DNA of 64,000 bases from Acuticoccus yangtzensis (GTDB lineage: Bacteria; Pseudomonadota; Alphaproteobacteria; Rhizobiales; Amorphaceae): the NCBI RefSeq assembly GCF_001927245.1, contig NZ_MJUX01000004.1, positions 403,908 through 467,907 on the forward strand, in the 5' to 3' direction. Made by a program: the position numbers and the translations under genes. Below are positions 18,066 to 26,663 of this stretch, in pieces; position 1 is the first letter of the stretch, and each line of letters starts with the position of its first letter. Below the pieces are notes generated by a model. That model did not search any database. It was not told the origin of the DNA and worked only from the letters and a program-made list of their open reading frames with translations.

Positions 18066-18553
18066 TGCATCTGCTCCTTCGCAAGCTCGGCGTCGCGGCG
18101 CACTTGGAGGGCCGTGCGGTCCGGCGTGAGATTTTCGACATTGAGGTCGGTCGTGCCCGAGCGGATCAGGAACGCACCGACGGCCGCGAAGATGGCGCCG
18201 ACGATGAGAGAGGCCCAGCCTGTGTTGGCGGCCACCACGTCGGCGGCGGTGTTCTCGGCACCGCTCGCAGCCACGGCGGTGATGAGGTTGGCAACGGCCA
18301 CCACCAGCGCCTGGGTCAGAACGATCAGCGCGACCAGGACGACGATGGCACCGGCGGCAATCTTGCCGACGCCCATCTGAAGCTGGTTCACCTTGTCGTG
18401 CATCTCCGAGCGGATCAGCTCCCCTTCCTTACGGAAGAGATCGGAGACGTCGCGGAAAAGCTTCGTCAGAAGGTCCGGCAGCGAGCGGGTATGGGCAAGG
18501 GCCTCGGCCATCGCGCTCGGCTCGTCGGGGCGGTGAGGGGCATGATAGGTCAT
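18062..18553 (-). CDS. Phage-holin-like membrane protein (DUF1469)
   Basis: 163 residues. An N-terminal amphipathic part (LPDLLTKLFRDVSDLFRKEGELIRSE) is followed by two membrane segments (about 66-88 and 110-135). This is the layout of the DUF1469 / Phage_holin_3_6 family, chromosomal proteins of unknown role that are not phage holins. It is the middle gene of a Ndi-DUF1469-DUF3618 order that recurs in Rhizobiales. The start at 18553 is 10 bp past the previous stop, and its stop overlaps the next start (ATGA). Confidence 0.85.
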   Translation of the reverse strand: MTYHAPHRPDEPSAMAEALAHTRSLPDLLTKLFRDVSDLFRKEGELIRSEMHDKVNQLQMGVGKIAAGAIVVLVALIVLTQALVVAVANLITAVAASGAENTAADVVAANTGWASLIVGAIFAAVGAFLIRSGTTDLNVENLTPDRTALQVRRDAELAKEQMQ

Positions 18554-18563
18554 GGATGGCGCC

Positions 18564-19097
18564 TCACTTCGGGGTGGAGTTGGCGGGGGCGACGGGCGGA
18601 CGGGCCGCCTGCGGCGTGTAGGATGCGGGCGGCGTGTAGCCGGTGTGCGGCGCTGCCTGCCCGGTCGGCGGATAATGCGGCCGCTCGCCGCTGGCGCGCA
18701 GGAAGCGTCCTGCCGCAAGACCCGCCAGAACCGCACCGCCGACGAAGACGGCCGGGTTGCGCCGGGCGAAACCCTTCACCGACGTGACGACCTCGTCCAT
18801 CGAGGTGTGCGACACCGAGCTGGCGATGTCCTCGAGGCTCGAGGCGGCGTGGGAGACGAGGCGCGCGGCGAAATCCTGATCGCGCTGGTTCAGCTCGTCG
18901 GATGCGCGGCGCACGGCCGACGCGAAATCGTTGAGCCGTCCGGCCGCGGTCGCCATGCCCTGCTCGGCATAGGCGTTGGCGGTCCGCTTGGCTTCGTCCG
19001 CATATTCGTGGGCGGACGATTTGATTGTGTCGGAGGCCTCGTGCAGCTTGTCGCTGGCGGACTGGGCCTCACGCTCGAAGTTCTCTTTCGTCGACAT
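18564..19097 (-). CDS. Nutrient-deprivation-induced (Ndi-like) membrane-anchored stress protein
   Basis: 177 residues. The first 110 are a charged, alanine-rich helical region (KENFEREAQSASDKLHEA; DEVVTSVKGFARRNP), followed by one membrane segment (AVFVGGAVLAGLAAGRFL) and a Pro/Thr/Ala-rich C-terminal tail. This layout matches the rhizobial nutrient-deprivation-induced proteins and the YqjD/ElaB-like DUF883 group, which tether themselves to the inner membrane in stationary phase or stress. Second gene after the EcfG promoter. Biochemical role unknown. Confidence 0.8.
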   Translation of the reverse strand: MSTKENFEREAQSASDKLHEASDTIKSSAHEYADEAKRTANAYAEQGMATAAGRLNDFASAVRRASDELNQRDQDFAARLVSHAASSLEDIASSVSHTSMDEVVTSVKGFARRNPAVFVGGAVLAGLAAGRFLRASGERPHYPPTGQAAPHTGYTPPASYTPQAARPPVAPANSTPK

Positions 19098-19160
19098 TGG
19101 AGCTGCTCCTCAGGCTTTGTCTGGCAATGCCAAGATGTGGCTAGGATGAGCCGGGACGGT

Positions 19161-19235
19161 TTAGGCGAGGCCCAACAGGCTGAGAATGAAGAGGACCACC
19201 ACAACCAAGCCGACCAAATAGATGAGGCTATGCAC
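19161..19235 (-). CDS. 24-residue hydrophobic membrane peptide
   Basis: A GTG start preceded by GGAG at 7-nt spacing opens a 24-codon frame ending TAA. It reads (M)HSLIYLVGLVVVV and then LFILSLLGLA: one continuous hydrophobic helix with no charged residues. It lies between the EcfG promoter (TSS expected near 19272) and the Ndi-like gene 63 bp downstream, so it should be the first cistron of the stress operon. Too short for normal gene finders. The ribosome site, frame, full hydrophobicity and promoter position support a real small protein; I do not recognise a named family. Confidence 0.6.
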   Translation of the reverse strand: MHSLIYLVGLVVVVLFILSLLGLA

Positions 19236-19279
19236 CGGCTTTCTCCTTTTCGTTCATTTCGCGAGACAGTTATGTCTTG

Positions 19280-19305
19280 AACGTCGCGGCCCGTGGCGCG
19301 GTTCC
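19280..19305 (-). promoter_or_regulatory. Sigma-EcfG promoter of the stress operon
   Basis: On the minus strand: GGAAC (19305-19301), 17-nt spacer, CGTT (19283-19280), an exact match to the EcfG consensus. It has the same spacer length as the promoter before the MscS gene. It drives the 24-residue peptide, Ndi-like, DUF1469 and DUF3618 genes. Confidence 0.8.
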
Positions 19306-19627
19306 GTAGGGAGTGGGGTTATGGACAAAAGATCATGTCCTTCGACATCGCATCGGCAGCCGGCATACGCACGGCCGCACCTCTCCCCCTATCAGCGGAG
19401 AAATCTGGAAAAGCGGATTTCGTTCCCAATGTGATCGCGGATGAAAGCGACGGCCGACATCGGCGGGGCAGCACCGCATGCAGGATGGAAGGCGTGGCAC
19501 CTCACGGCGGCCTCGGCGGCGTCACCGGGTGCGGGTGAGATATACGGCGGGGCAGGCTGCCCGCCGCGTTCATTATCGCGGGCGGCGGTGGCGCCGGCGA
19601 CCGCGGCGGCGAACCGGCGGCGCCGTT
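19306..19627. other. Intergenic region, 322 bp
   Basis: Lies between the EcfG promoter and the 3' end of the ABC exporter gene. The part at 19320-19450 is less GC-rich than its surroundings. A short plus-strand frame (19335-19538) is open but has no ribosome site and no recognisable product. Nothing else was seen. Confidence 0.4.
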
Positions 19628-21349
19628 CTATTCGGCGGCGAATTGCGTGCGGTGCAGGCGGCTATAGACCCCGCCGCGCGCGATCAGATCCGCATGGCGG
19701 CCCTCCTCCGCCACACCGGCCGGCGTCACCACGACGATGCGATCCGCCCCGCGGATCGTGGCCAGACGGTGGGCGATGACCAGGGTCGTGCGCCCCTCCG
19801 ACAGCGCCGCCAGCGACGCCTGGATCTGCCGTTCGGTTTCCGAATCCAGCGCCGAGGTCGCCTCGTCCAGCACCAGGATGGGCGGGTCCTTCAAGAAGAT
19901 GCGCGCGATGGCGAGGCGCTGCTTCTGCCCGCCGGACAGCTTCACACCGCGCTCGCCGATCACCGTGTCGAGGCCGTCCGGCAGCGCGGCCACCATGTCC
20001 TCGATCCGGGCCGCGCGCACCGCCGCTTCGATGTCCGCCTCGCTGGCGCCGAGACGCCCATAGGCCACGTTCTCGCGGATCGTCCCGGCGAACAGGAACA
20101 CGTCCTGCTGGACGATGCCGATCTGCCGGCGGAGCGACGCGGTGGTCATGTCGCGCACGTCGATCCCGTCGACGAGGATCCGCCCGGCCTGCGGCTCGTA
20201 GAAACGGGGCAGCAGCGAGCAGATGGTCGTCTTGCCCGCGCCGGAGGGGCCGACGAAGGCCACCGTCTCCCCGGAGTTGATGGTCAGGTCGATCCCCTTC
20301 AGCACCGGAAGACCGCGCGTGTAGGAAAAATCGACCCCCTCGAAGCGGATGTCCCCCTTCAGCGGCGGCGCGTCCTTGGCGCCGGGCCGGTCGGTGATGT
20401 CCGGCGCAATGGCCAGAAGATCGAGGTAGGAGCGGAAGCCGGCGATCCCCTTCGGATACATCTCCATCACGCGGTTGATCTGCTCGATCGGCTTGAAGAA
20501 CACCGTCACCAGCAGCAAGAAGCCGACGAAGCCGCCCGCGGTCAGCTCGCCCGCGATGACGAACCACGTGCCCGCCACCATCACGATGAGCTGGATCAGC
20601 CTGAGGCCGAGATAGGACATGGCCGTGTTCACCGCCATCAGACGGTAGGCGCGCAGCTTGATGGTGCGATATTGCGCGTTGTCGGCGGCGAAGAGACGGG
20701 TCTCGTGCGCCTCGTTGGCGAAGGCCTGCACCACGCGCATGCCGCCGATATTCTCCTCCAGCCGTGCGTTGAAGGCGCCGATGCTGCGGAACAGGCGGCG
20801 GAAATTGTTCGTCATGCGCGTTCCGACGGCCATCGTGAGCCAGCCGATGAAGGGAACGATCGCCGCCACGATCAGCGCCAGCTCCACGTTGACCGAGAGC
20901 ATCAGGATGAGCGCGCCGACGAACGTCATCACCGCGAGGAAGATCTCCTCCGGCCCGTGGTGGGCAAGCTCGCCCACCTCCTCCAGATCCTTCGTCACGC
21001 GCGCGGTCAGGTGCCCGGTCTTGGCGCTGTCGTAGAAGGAGAAGGACAGCTTCTGCAGGTGGTCGAAGGCGCGGCGCCTCAGCTCGGTCTCGATGTTGAT
21101 GCCGAGCATGTGCCCCCAATAGGTGCAAACCGCCATCAGCGCCCCGTTGAAGAGGTAGACGACCAGGAGCCCGCCCGCCGCGAGGAGAATGAGCGGCCAG
21201 TCGCCCGCCGGAAGGAGCCGGTCGATGAAGACCTTGATGGCCATGGGAAAGGCGAGTTCAAGGAGTCCGGCCAGAACGGCACTGCCGAAGTCCAACACGA
21301 AAAGGCCTTTGAACGGGGCGTAATAAGCGAAGAACTTTCGCAAGATCAT
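19628..21349 (-). CDS. ABC exporter, fused permease-ATPase (MsbA/lipid-exporter type)
   Basis: Homodimeric inner-membrane half-transporter. 573 residues: six membrane segments in about 1-300, then the ATPase with Walker A GPSGAGKTT, Q-loop VQQDVFLF, signature LSGGQKQRLAIARIFL, Walker B ILVLDEATSALD and H-loop VIAHRLATI. All catalytic residues are present. The architecture fits lipid or drug exporters (MsbA, LmrA-like); nothing nearby names the cargo. The ATG at 21349 gives the family start MILRKFFAYYAPFK; an upstream TTG at 21415 would add 22 residues without helical character. Confidence 0.88.
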   Translation of the reverse strand: MILRKFFAYYAPFKGLFVLDFGSAVLAGLLELAFPMAIKVFIDRLLPAGDWPLILLAAGGLLVVYLFNGALMAVCTYWGHMLGINIETELRRRAFDHLQKLSFSFYDSAKTGHLTARVTKDLEEVGELAHHGPEEIFLAVMTFVGALILMLSVNVELALIVAAIVPFIGWLTMAVGTRMTNNFRRLFRSIGAFNARLEENIGGMRVVQAFANEAHETRLFAADNAQYRTIKLRAYRLMAVNTAMSYLGLRLIQLIVMVAGTWFVIAGELTAGGFVGFLLLVTVFFKPIEQINRVMEMYPKGIAGFRSYLDLLAIAPDITDRPGAKDAPPLKGDIRFEGVDFSYTRGLPVLKGIDLTINSGETVAFVGPSGAGKTTICSLLPRFYEPQAGRILVDGIDVRDMTTASLRRQIGIVQQDVFLFAGTIRENVAYGRLGASEADIEAAVRAARIEDMVAALPDGLDTVIGERGVKLSGGQKQRLAIARIFLKDPPILVLDEATSALDSETERQIQASLAALSEGRTTLVIAHRLATIRGADRIVVVTPAGVAEEGRHADLIARGGVYSRLHRTQFAAE

Positions 21350-21483
21350 GGCGTGACCGGAGACGGCAGGTGGGGCAAGGTGCCCCGGTGTAAGCGCCGC
21401 GGAGACGGCGAGCAACGGATGCCGGCCGGACCCTGCCTTGCAGCAGGCGCCGCGCGGGCCGCCACAAAGGGGGAGTGCCGCGG

Positions 21484-21870
21484 ATGGCGCGCCGAGGACG
21501 ATGCAATTGTGGCGCCGTCACCTTCAGCGTGGCGGCGGAGCCCGAGGCGGTGGGCCTTTGCCACTGCACCACCTGCCAGCGCGAGACGGGCGGACCTTTC
21601 ATGGCCTACATGGTCGTGGGCCTGGCCGCCCTCACCGTCACCGGCACGACCGCCTCTTGGCGCGAGACGACGGATCACCGGCACTTTTGCCCCCGCTGCG
21701 GCACGCCCCTCTTCGCCACGATGGACGGAGATCCCGATGCCGAGGTGCGTCTGGGTGCGCTCGACGATGCGTCCGGCCTCATCCCAACGTTCGAGCTTTG
21801 GGTCGACCGGCGTGCGGCTTGGCTCGCCCCCCTTCCCGGCGCAGAGCAATACGAGCGCAACCGGCCTTGA
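21484..21870 (+). CDS. GFA / CENP-V domain zinc protein
   Basis: 128 residues. Cysteine sets RCNCGAVTF, LCHCTTCQR and HFCPRCGTPLF are the zinc-binding pattern of the GFA family (named for glutathione-dependent formaldehyde-activating enzyme; most members have no proven activity). GGGGGA 9 nt before the ATG at 21484 sets the start. It sits divergent from the ABC exporter and just before the lactonase gene, possibly in the same transcript. Confidence 0.88.
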   Translation: MARRGRCNCGAVTFSVAAEPEAVGLCHCTTCQRETGGPFMAYMVVGLAALTVTGTTASWRETTDHRHFCPRCGTPLFATMDGDPDAEVRLGALDDASGLIPTFELWVDRRAAWLAPLPGAEQYERNRP

Positions 21871-21906
21871 GCCGCCATAAAAACAAACGACGATGGAGGA
21901 CTGCCC

Positions 21907-22821
21907 ATGATCCAGGATCATCTGGAAATCTTCGACCCCGCCTTTCGCAAGCTGATCCTCGGCAACTGCGCGCTGGACATGTTGTGGACCGGCGGGCGCT
22001 GGCTGGAGGGCCCGGCCTATTTCGCCGGCATGCGCAGCCTCGTCTTCTCGGACATCCCCAACAATCGGATGCTGCGTTACGACGAGGGGAGCGAGACCGT
22101 CAGCCTCTTCCGCTCGCCCTCCAACCACGCCAACGGCAACACGCGCGACGCCCAGGGGCGGCTCGTCACGTGCGAGCATTCTGGCCGGCGCGTCACCCGT
22201 ACCGAGCACGACGGCTCCATCACCATCCTCGCCGACCGCTACGACGGCAAGCGCCTCAATTCGCCGAACGACGTCGTCGTCCACGCGGATGGGTCGATCT
22301 GGTTCACCGACCCCACCTACGGGATCGACAAGGACTATGAGGGGGCGCGCGCCGTGTCGGAGATCGGCGCGTCATACGTCTACCGGTTCGACCCGGCGTC
22401 GGGCGCGCTGGCGGCGGTGGCGACGGACTTCGTGAAGCCGAACGGCCTCGCCTTCTCGCCGGACTACTCGATGCTCTACATCGCCGACACCGGCCTCAGC
22501 CACGTGCCGGACGGTCCGCGCCATATCCGCCGCTTCTCCGTGGACGACGGCGCGCTGTCCGGCGGTGAGGTGTTCGCCACCTGCGACTATGGCCTGTTCG
22601 ACGGCTTCCGGTTGGACGAGTACGGCAACATCTGGTCCAGCGCGGGCGACGGGGTGCACTGCTTCGACCCGTCCGGCGCGCTGATCGGCAAGATCAAGGT
22701 GCCGGAGGTGGTGGCGAACGTGTGCTGGGGGACGCAAAAGCGCAACCGGCTCTACATCTGCGGCACCACCTCGCTCTACGCCACATACCTCGCCACGAAC
22801 GGGATGCCCTACCCGGTCTGA
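21907..22821 (+). CDS. SMP-30/gluconolactonase-like hydrolase
   Basis: Six-bladed beta-propeller, metal-dependent lactonase family, probably opening a sugar lactone in the cytoplasm. 304 residues. Expected metal ligands are visible in LEGPAYF (Glu), LNSPNDVVV (Asn) and FRLDEYGNIW (Asp). NHANGNTRDAQGRLVTCEH is the family's blade-2 stretch. Strong ribosome site (GGAGGA, 7 nt). It could supply aldonates to a pathway like that at 1-3 kb, but it lies 19 kb away. Confidence 0.88.
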   Translation: MIQDHLEIFDPAFRKLILGNCALDMLWTGGRWLEGPAYFAGMRSLVFSDIPNNRMLRYDEGSETVSLFRSPSNHANGNTRDAQGRLVTCEHSGRRVTRTEHDGSITILADRYDGKRLNSPNDVVVHADGSIWFTDPTYGIDKDYEGARAVSEIGASYVYRFDPASGALAAVATDFVKPNGLAFSPDYSMLYIADTGLSHVPDGPRHIRRFSVDDGALSGGEVFATCDYGLFDGFRLDEYGNIWSSAGDGVHCFDPSGALIGKIKVPEVVANVCWGTQKRNRLYICGTTSLYATYLATNGMPYPV

Positions 22822-22863
22822 CCCGGCGCGGATGGCGGCCTAAGCGGCGGCGACAGGCAGGGG

Positions 22864-23657
<794 letters not shown>

Positions 23658-23661
<4 letters not shown>

Positions 23662-25100
23662 GACTGCACCTCGGCCGTTTTGCCGCGGGCGAAGGCGCGG
23701 CGCAGCTTTTCGGCCGCCTCACCCGGTGCCGCGGCCTTTGTGATGGCGCCCATGACGGCCACACCGTCCGCCCCGGCGGCGGCGAGCTCTTCGGCCCGCG
23801 CCTCGTCGATCCCGGCGATGGCGACGACCGGAAGATCCGGCCGGCGCAGGCGCAGCCGCGCGGCGATGCGGGCGAACCCGTCGATGCCGATGGGCGGGTT
23901 GGGATTGACCTTGCTCGTCGTCTCGAACACGCCGCCCACGGAGGCGTAGTCGATCGGCGCATCGTCGGCCGCTTCCGCCTCGGCCATCGAATGGATGGTG
24001 AGACCGACGATCGCGGCCGGGCCGACGATCTCGCGCGCCTCGCGGGCGGAGAGGTCGCCGTGTCCCACATGGACGCCCGCCGCACCGGCCGCGCGCGCCA
24101 CGTCGGCCCGATCGTTCACGAGGACGGGCACGTTGGTCGCAGCGACGAGGGCGCGCACGGCCGCCACCTGAACGGCGGTGTCGCCGCCTTTGTCACGCCA
24201 TTGGACGAGGGTGACGCCGCCGGCGGTGGCACTGCGCACGAGCCGCACCGGGTCCGGCTCCTTGGGGCCGAGGACGAGGTAGAGGCGCGGGTCCAGCGGC
24301 GGCTTGGCGACGCGGATGCGCGCGGCGATATCATGCGGATCGGCGGTGCCCACGGCATCCAGCAGAGCGACCGTGAAGGAGCCGGGGCCGGGATTGGCGG
24401 GGGCCACCATCTCGGCCGACACGTTGAGGAGGCTGAGGCCGGCGATCGCCGCGAGCAGCGGGTCCGCCTCGATGGCGAGGGCGGCGGCGATCAGCATGCC
24501 CGCCGAGCAGCCGGTGGCGATCACCCGGTCCAGCTTGGAGGTGCCGTTGGCGAGGTAGATCGTCCGATCCCCGGCCGGACCGCGCACGGACAGGCGGTCG
24601 ACGGCCCCGGTGGTGACGGCGACGGTCCCGTCCGGCACGGCACCGAGGGCGGCCATTTCCGCCGCGTTGCCCTTCACCACTTTGGGCCCGTAGGCGAGAA
24701 GCTCGCGCGCGAAGGCGAGCCGGGCGGGCACGCGGTCGATCTTCACCGGGTCCAGCATGAAGGGCTGGCCGGTACGCACGGCCGCCAGGATTCCGGCGCG
24801 GCGCGGTCCGTCCAGCATGCCGAGGTTGATGCAAAGCGCGCCTGAACCGGCGGCCATCGGGCGCACCTCGTCGGAGTCGATCGTCATCGAGATGTCGATG
24901 CCGATGCTGGCCGCGATGTTGGCGACGAGAGGCTGGGCCACCGGCGCGACGAGAGCGTGAATGCGCGGGTGGGCCATGACGAGGCGGCCGAGGGTGCTGG
25001 CCACGTGCATGGGGTCGAACGGCTCGGGGGCGGCGGGTGCGGCGGCGCCGCTGGCTCGGTCGTCGGCAAAGCGCAGCGCGTTGATGGTGGTCTCTTTCAC
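23658..25100 (-). CDS. thiM/thiE: ThiM-ThiE fusion: hydroxyethylthiazole kinase plus thiamine-phosphate synthase
   Basis: 480 residues joining two enzymes that are usually separate. About 25-265 is ThiM (salvage of THZ to THZ-P), with [23 protein letters not shown] and the catalytic ATGCSAGML. About 270-475 is ThiE (joins HMP-PP and THZ-P), with [30 protein letters not shown] and [15 protein letters not shown]. The order is opposite to yeast Thi6 (ThiE first). GTG start with GGAG 5 nt upstream, directly after a TPP riboswitch. With thiD this gives a salvage and coupling operon; no thiC or thiG is present in the window. Confidence 0.93.
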
Positions 25101-25108
25101 CTGTTCTC

Positions 25109-25190
25109 CAATCCCTTCGCCGGCATGACCCGGAGCAGGTTCGAGGGGTCGGCGCGTGGCCTCTCAGCCCGGAGGCACCCCCTTGGGGGC
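25109..25190 (-). promoter_or_regulatory. TPP riboswitch (THI element)
   Basis: Read on the minus strand, GGGTGCCTCCGGGCTGAGA, then ACCC, GAACCTG, and GGGTCATGCCGGCGAAGGGA match the conserved TPP aptamer core in order and spacing. The 3' strand ends only a few bases before the GGAG of thiM-thiE, which fits control of translation by hiding the ribosome site. A GCCCCC-AA-GGGGGT pairing at the 5' edge could be the alternative stem. Confidence 0.93.
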
Positions 25191-25488
25191 ATCATCTGTA
25201 CGGAATTTTGGCCCCAGCGCCAACTCCCCTCGCGCGGCGCACCATGCCGCGCGCGGCAGATGCGCACGGTGGGTCGGCGGGTTTTTGCGCGGGAGGCGCA
25301 CCGGCCGATCCGCCCGGTGGCCGGGGCGTTGCGGAGGACGGCGGAAGGTTCGGCCGGAGGATCGAGACGGTGCGCCCCCCAAGCGCACGGGCGGGGCGCG
25401 ATGAGCGGCGTGCAGTGCTTGATGACCGGCGCTCAGGACTTGCCGGCGGTCCCTCTTTGGGCGCATCTAGCCGGAACCGGAGGTGCCC

Positions 25489-25725
25489 ATGACGCCGTTT
25501 TTCATCCTCATCAAATGCCAGCTCGGCCGAGCCTACGAAGTGGCCAACGCCTTGGCGGATGCGGAAATCGCCTCAGAGATCTATTCCACGGCCGGTGATT
25601 TCGACCTGATCGTGAAATTCTACGTCGACCGTGACAGCGACATCGGCCATTTCGTGAACGAGAAGGTGCACGCGATCCCCGGCATCCTCGACACCAAGAC
25701 GATCATCACCTTCAAGGCCTTCTGA
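25489..25725 (+). CDS. Stand-alone Lrp/AsnC ligand-binding (RAM) domain protein
   Basis: 78 residues covering only the effector/oligomerisation domain of Lrp/AsnC regulators: CQLGRAYEVANAL, EIYSTAGDFDLIVKFYV and IPGILDTKTIITFKAF. There is no DNA-binding helix-turn-helix. Such single-domain proteins bind amino acids and form rings; some may mix with full-length Lrp proteins. GGAGG 5 nt before the ATG at 25489 sets the start. Single-gene unit. Confidence 0.87.
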   Translation: MTPFFILIKCQLGRAYEVANALADAEIASEIYSTAGDFDLIVKFYVDRDSDIGHFVNEKVHAIPGILDTKTIITFKAF

Positions 25726-25763
25726 AGGCGCGTCGCCGCGGCTTCTCCGGCGGCGCCGTAGGC

Positions 25764-26567
25764 TCAGTTGGGAAGCGGAAGCGCCTGCCCGCTGCCGGAG
25801 AGCGTGCTCCCCGGAGGCGGCAGCATGCCAGCGCTCGGTATGCCGCCGGACGGGCGCGTTCCGGCGGGCGGCGCGGCCATGCCCTGCGGGGTCTGCGGGA
25901 AGGCGCCGCTTTGGGCCGCACCGCCGCTCGGCAGCGGGTTCGGCGCAGGACCTTCGACCGCAGGCGGCGGGGCAATGCCCGTTCCCGGCCGCACGACGAG
26001 GCCGACATCGGCCCGGCTCGTCGCCGTGGCGCTGGCGTCCGGCGCGCGGGTGGGCTGCCGTGTGCCCGGTGTGCGCGAGGCGGGGATCACGATCCCTTGC
26101 GGGTTGGCCGACGTCGGCACGATGCGCCCCTGTCCGGGCGTTCCGGCCACCATCCGCCGTGTCGCCGGCGACAAGAACTGCAGCGCATTGATGCTCTGAA
26201 GCCCGCTATAGCAGGTGAAGGAGATGCGGATGTCCGCCTGTTCCTCGGCCGCGACCAGGAGACGCCCGGTCTCGTACAGCCACTTCGGACGGTCCCGCTC
26301 GTACACGTACTGGTTCGACGGGCAGTTCGACTGCGGGGCCTGCGCCATGATGACGATGGTCTTGAAATTGTCGACATAGACGTCGCTCACCCGGCCGTCG
26401 AGAAAGATGCGGCCTGTGTCGCGCGTCTCGGCGGCGGCGGGGGGAAGGTCCTGGCTCTGCGCCCTCGCGGTGCTTGCGGACAGCATCGAGGCCGGCACGA
26501 TGGCGGCAGCGGACAGGACGACGGGCAGTAACACGCCTGTGCACAACCGGACGACGTCGTACTTCAT
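25764..26567 (-). CDS. Secreted hypothetical protein with Pro/Gly-rich tail
   Basis: 267 residues, family not recognised. It has a signal peptide (hydrophobic core about 8-30, cleavage near ARAQSQ). A compact domain of about 100 residues includes GRVSDVYVDNFKTIVIMAQ and ISFTCYSGLQSINALQF. The remaining half is rich in Pro, Gly, Ala and Thr. Two cysteines (SNCPSN and FTCYSG) could pair in the periplasm. AAGGG precedes the ATG at 26567; an upstream start would add ten residues. Last gene of the minus-strand train. Confidence 0.65.
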   Translation of the reverse strand: MKYDVVRLCTGVLLPVVLSAAAIVPASMLSASTARAQSQDLPPAAAETRDTGRIFLDGRVSDVYVDNFKTIVIMAQAPQSNCPSNQYVYERDRPKWLYETGRLLVAAEEQADIRISFTCYSGLQSINALQFLSPATRRMVAGTPGQGRIVPTSANPQGIVIPASRTPGTRQPTRAPDASATATSRADVGLVVRPGTGIAPPPAVEGPAPNPLPSGGAAQSGAFPQTPQGMAAPPAGTRPSGGIPSAGMLPPPGSTLSGSGQALPLPN

Positions 26568-26663
26568 ACCATTGCCCTTCACCACGCTCAAACGCACGCC
26601 AATATAAGGCCAAAAGTGAACGCATTCCAGACGTCAAGCGCCACACGATCGACAAGCTTACTT

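Noticed and set aside
16356..18380. 674-residue plus-strand ORF with Val/Gly/Arg repeats
   Set aside because: It mirrors the nine DUF3618 repeats on the opposite strand. The minus-strand protein has a recognisable N-domain, coupling and promoter; this one has none.
19335..19538. Short plus-strand frame in the 19.3-19.6 kb gap
   Set aside because: No ribosome site and no recognisable sequence; ends in Gly-rich shadow.
19478..21880. 800-residue plus-strand ORF
   Set aside because: Antisense to a complete ABC exporter with all ATPase motifs; shadow composition.
25473..25510. GGAAC upstream of the Lrp-domain gene as an EcfG promoter
   Set aside because: The second box would fall inside the coding start and does not match CGTT at 16-17 nt; the bases belong to the ribosome site region.
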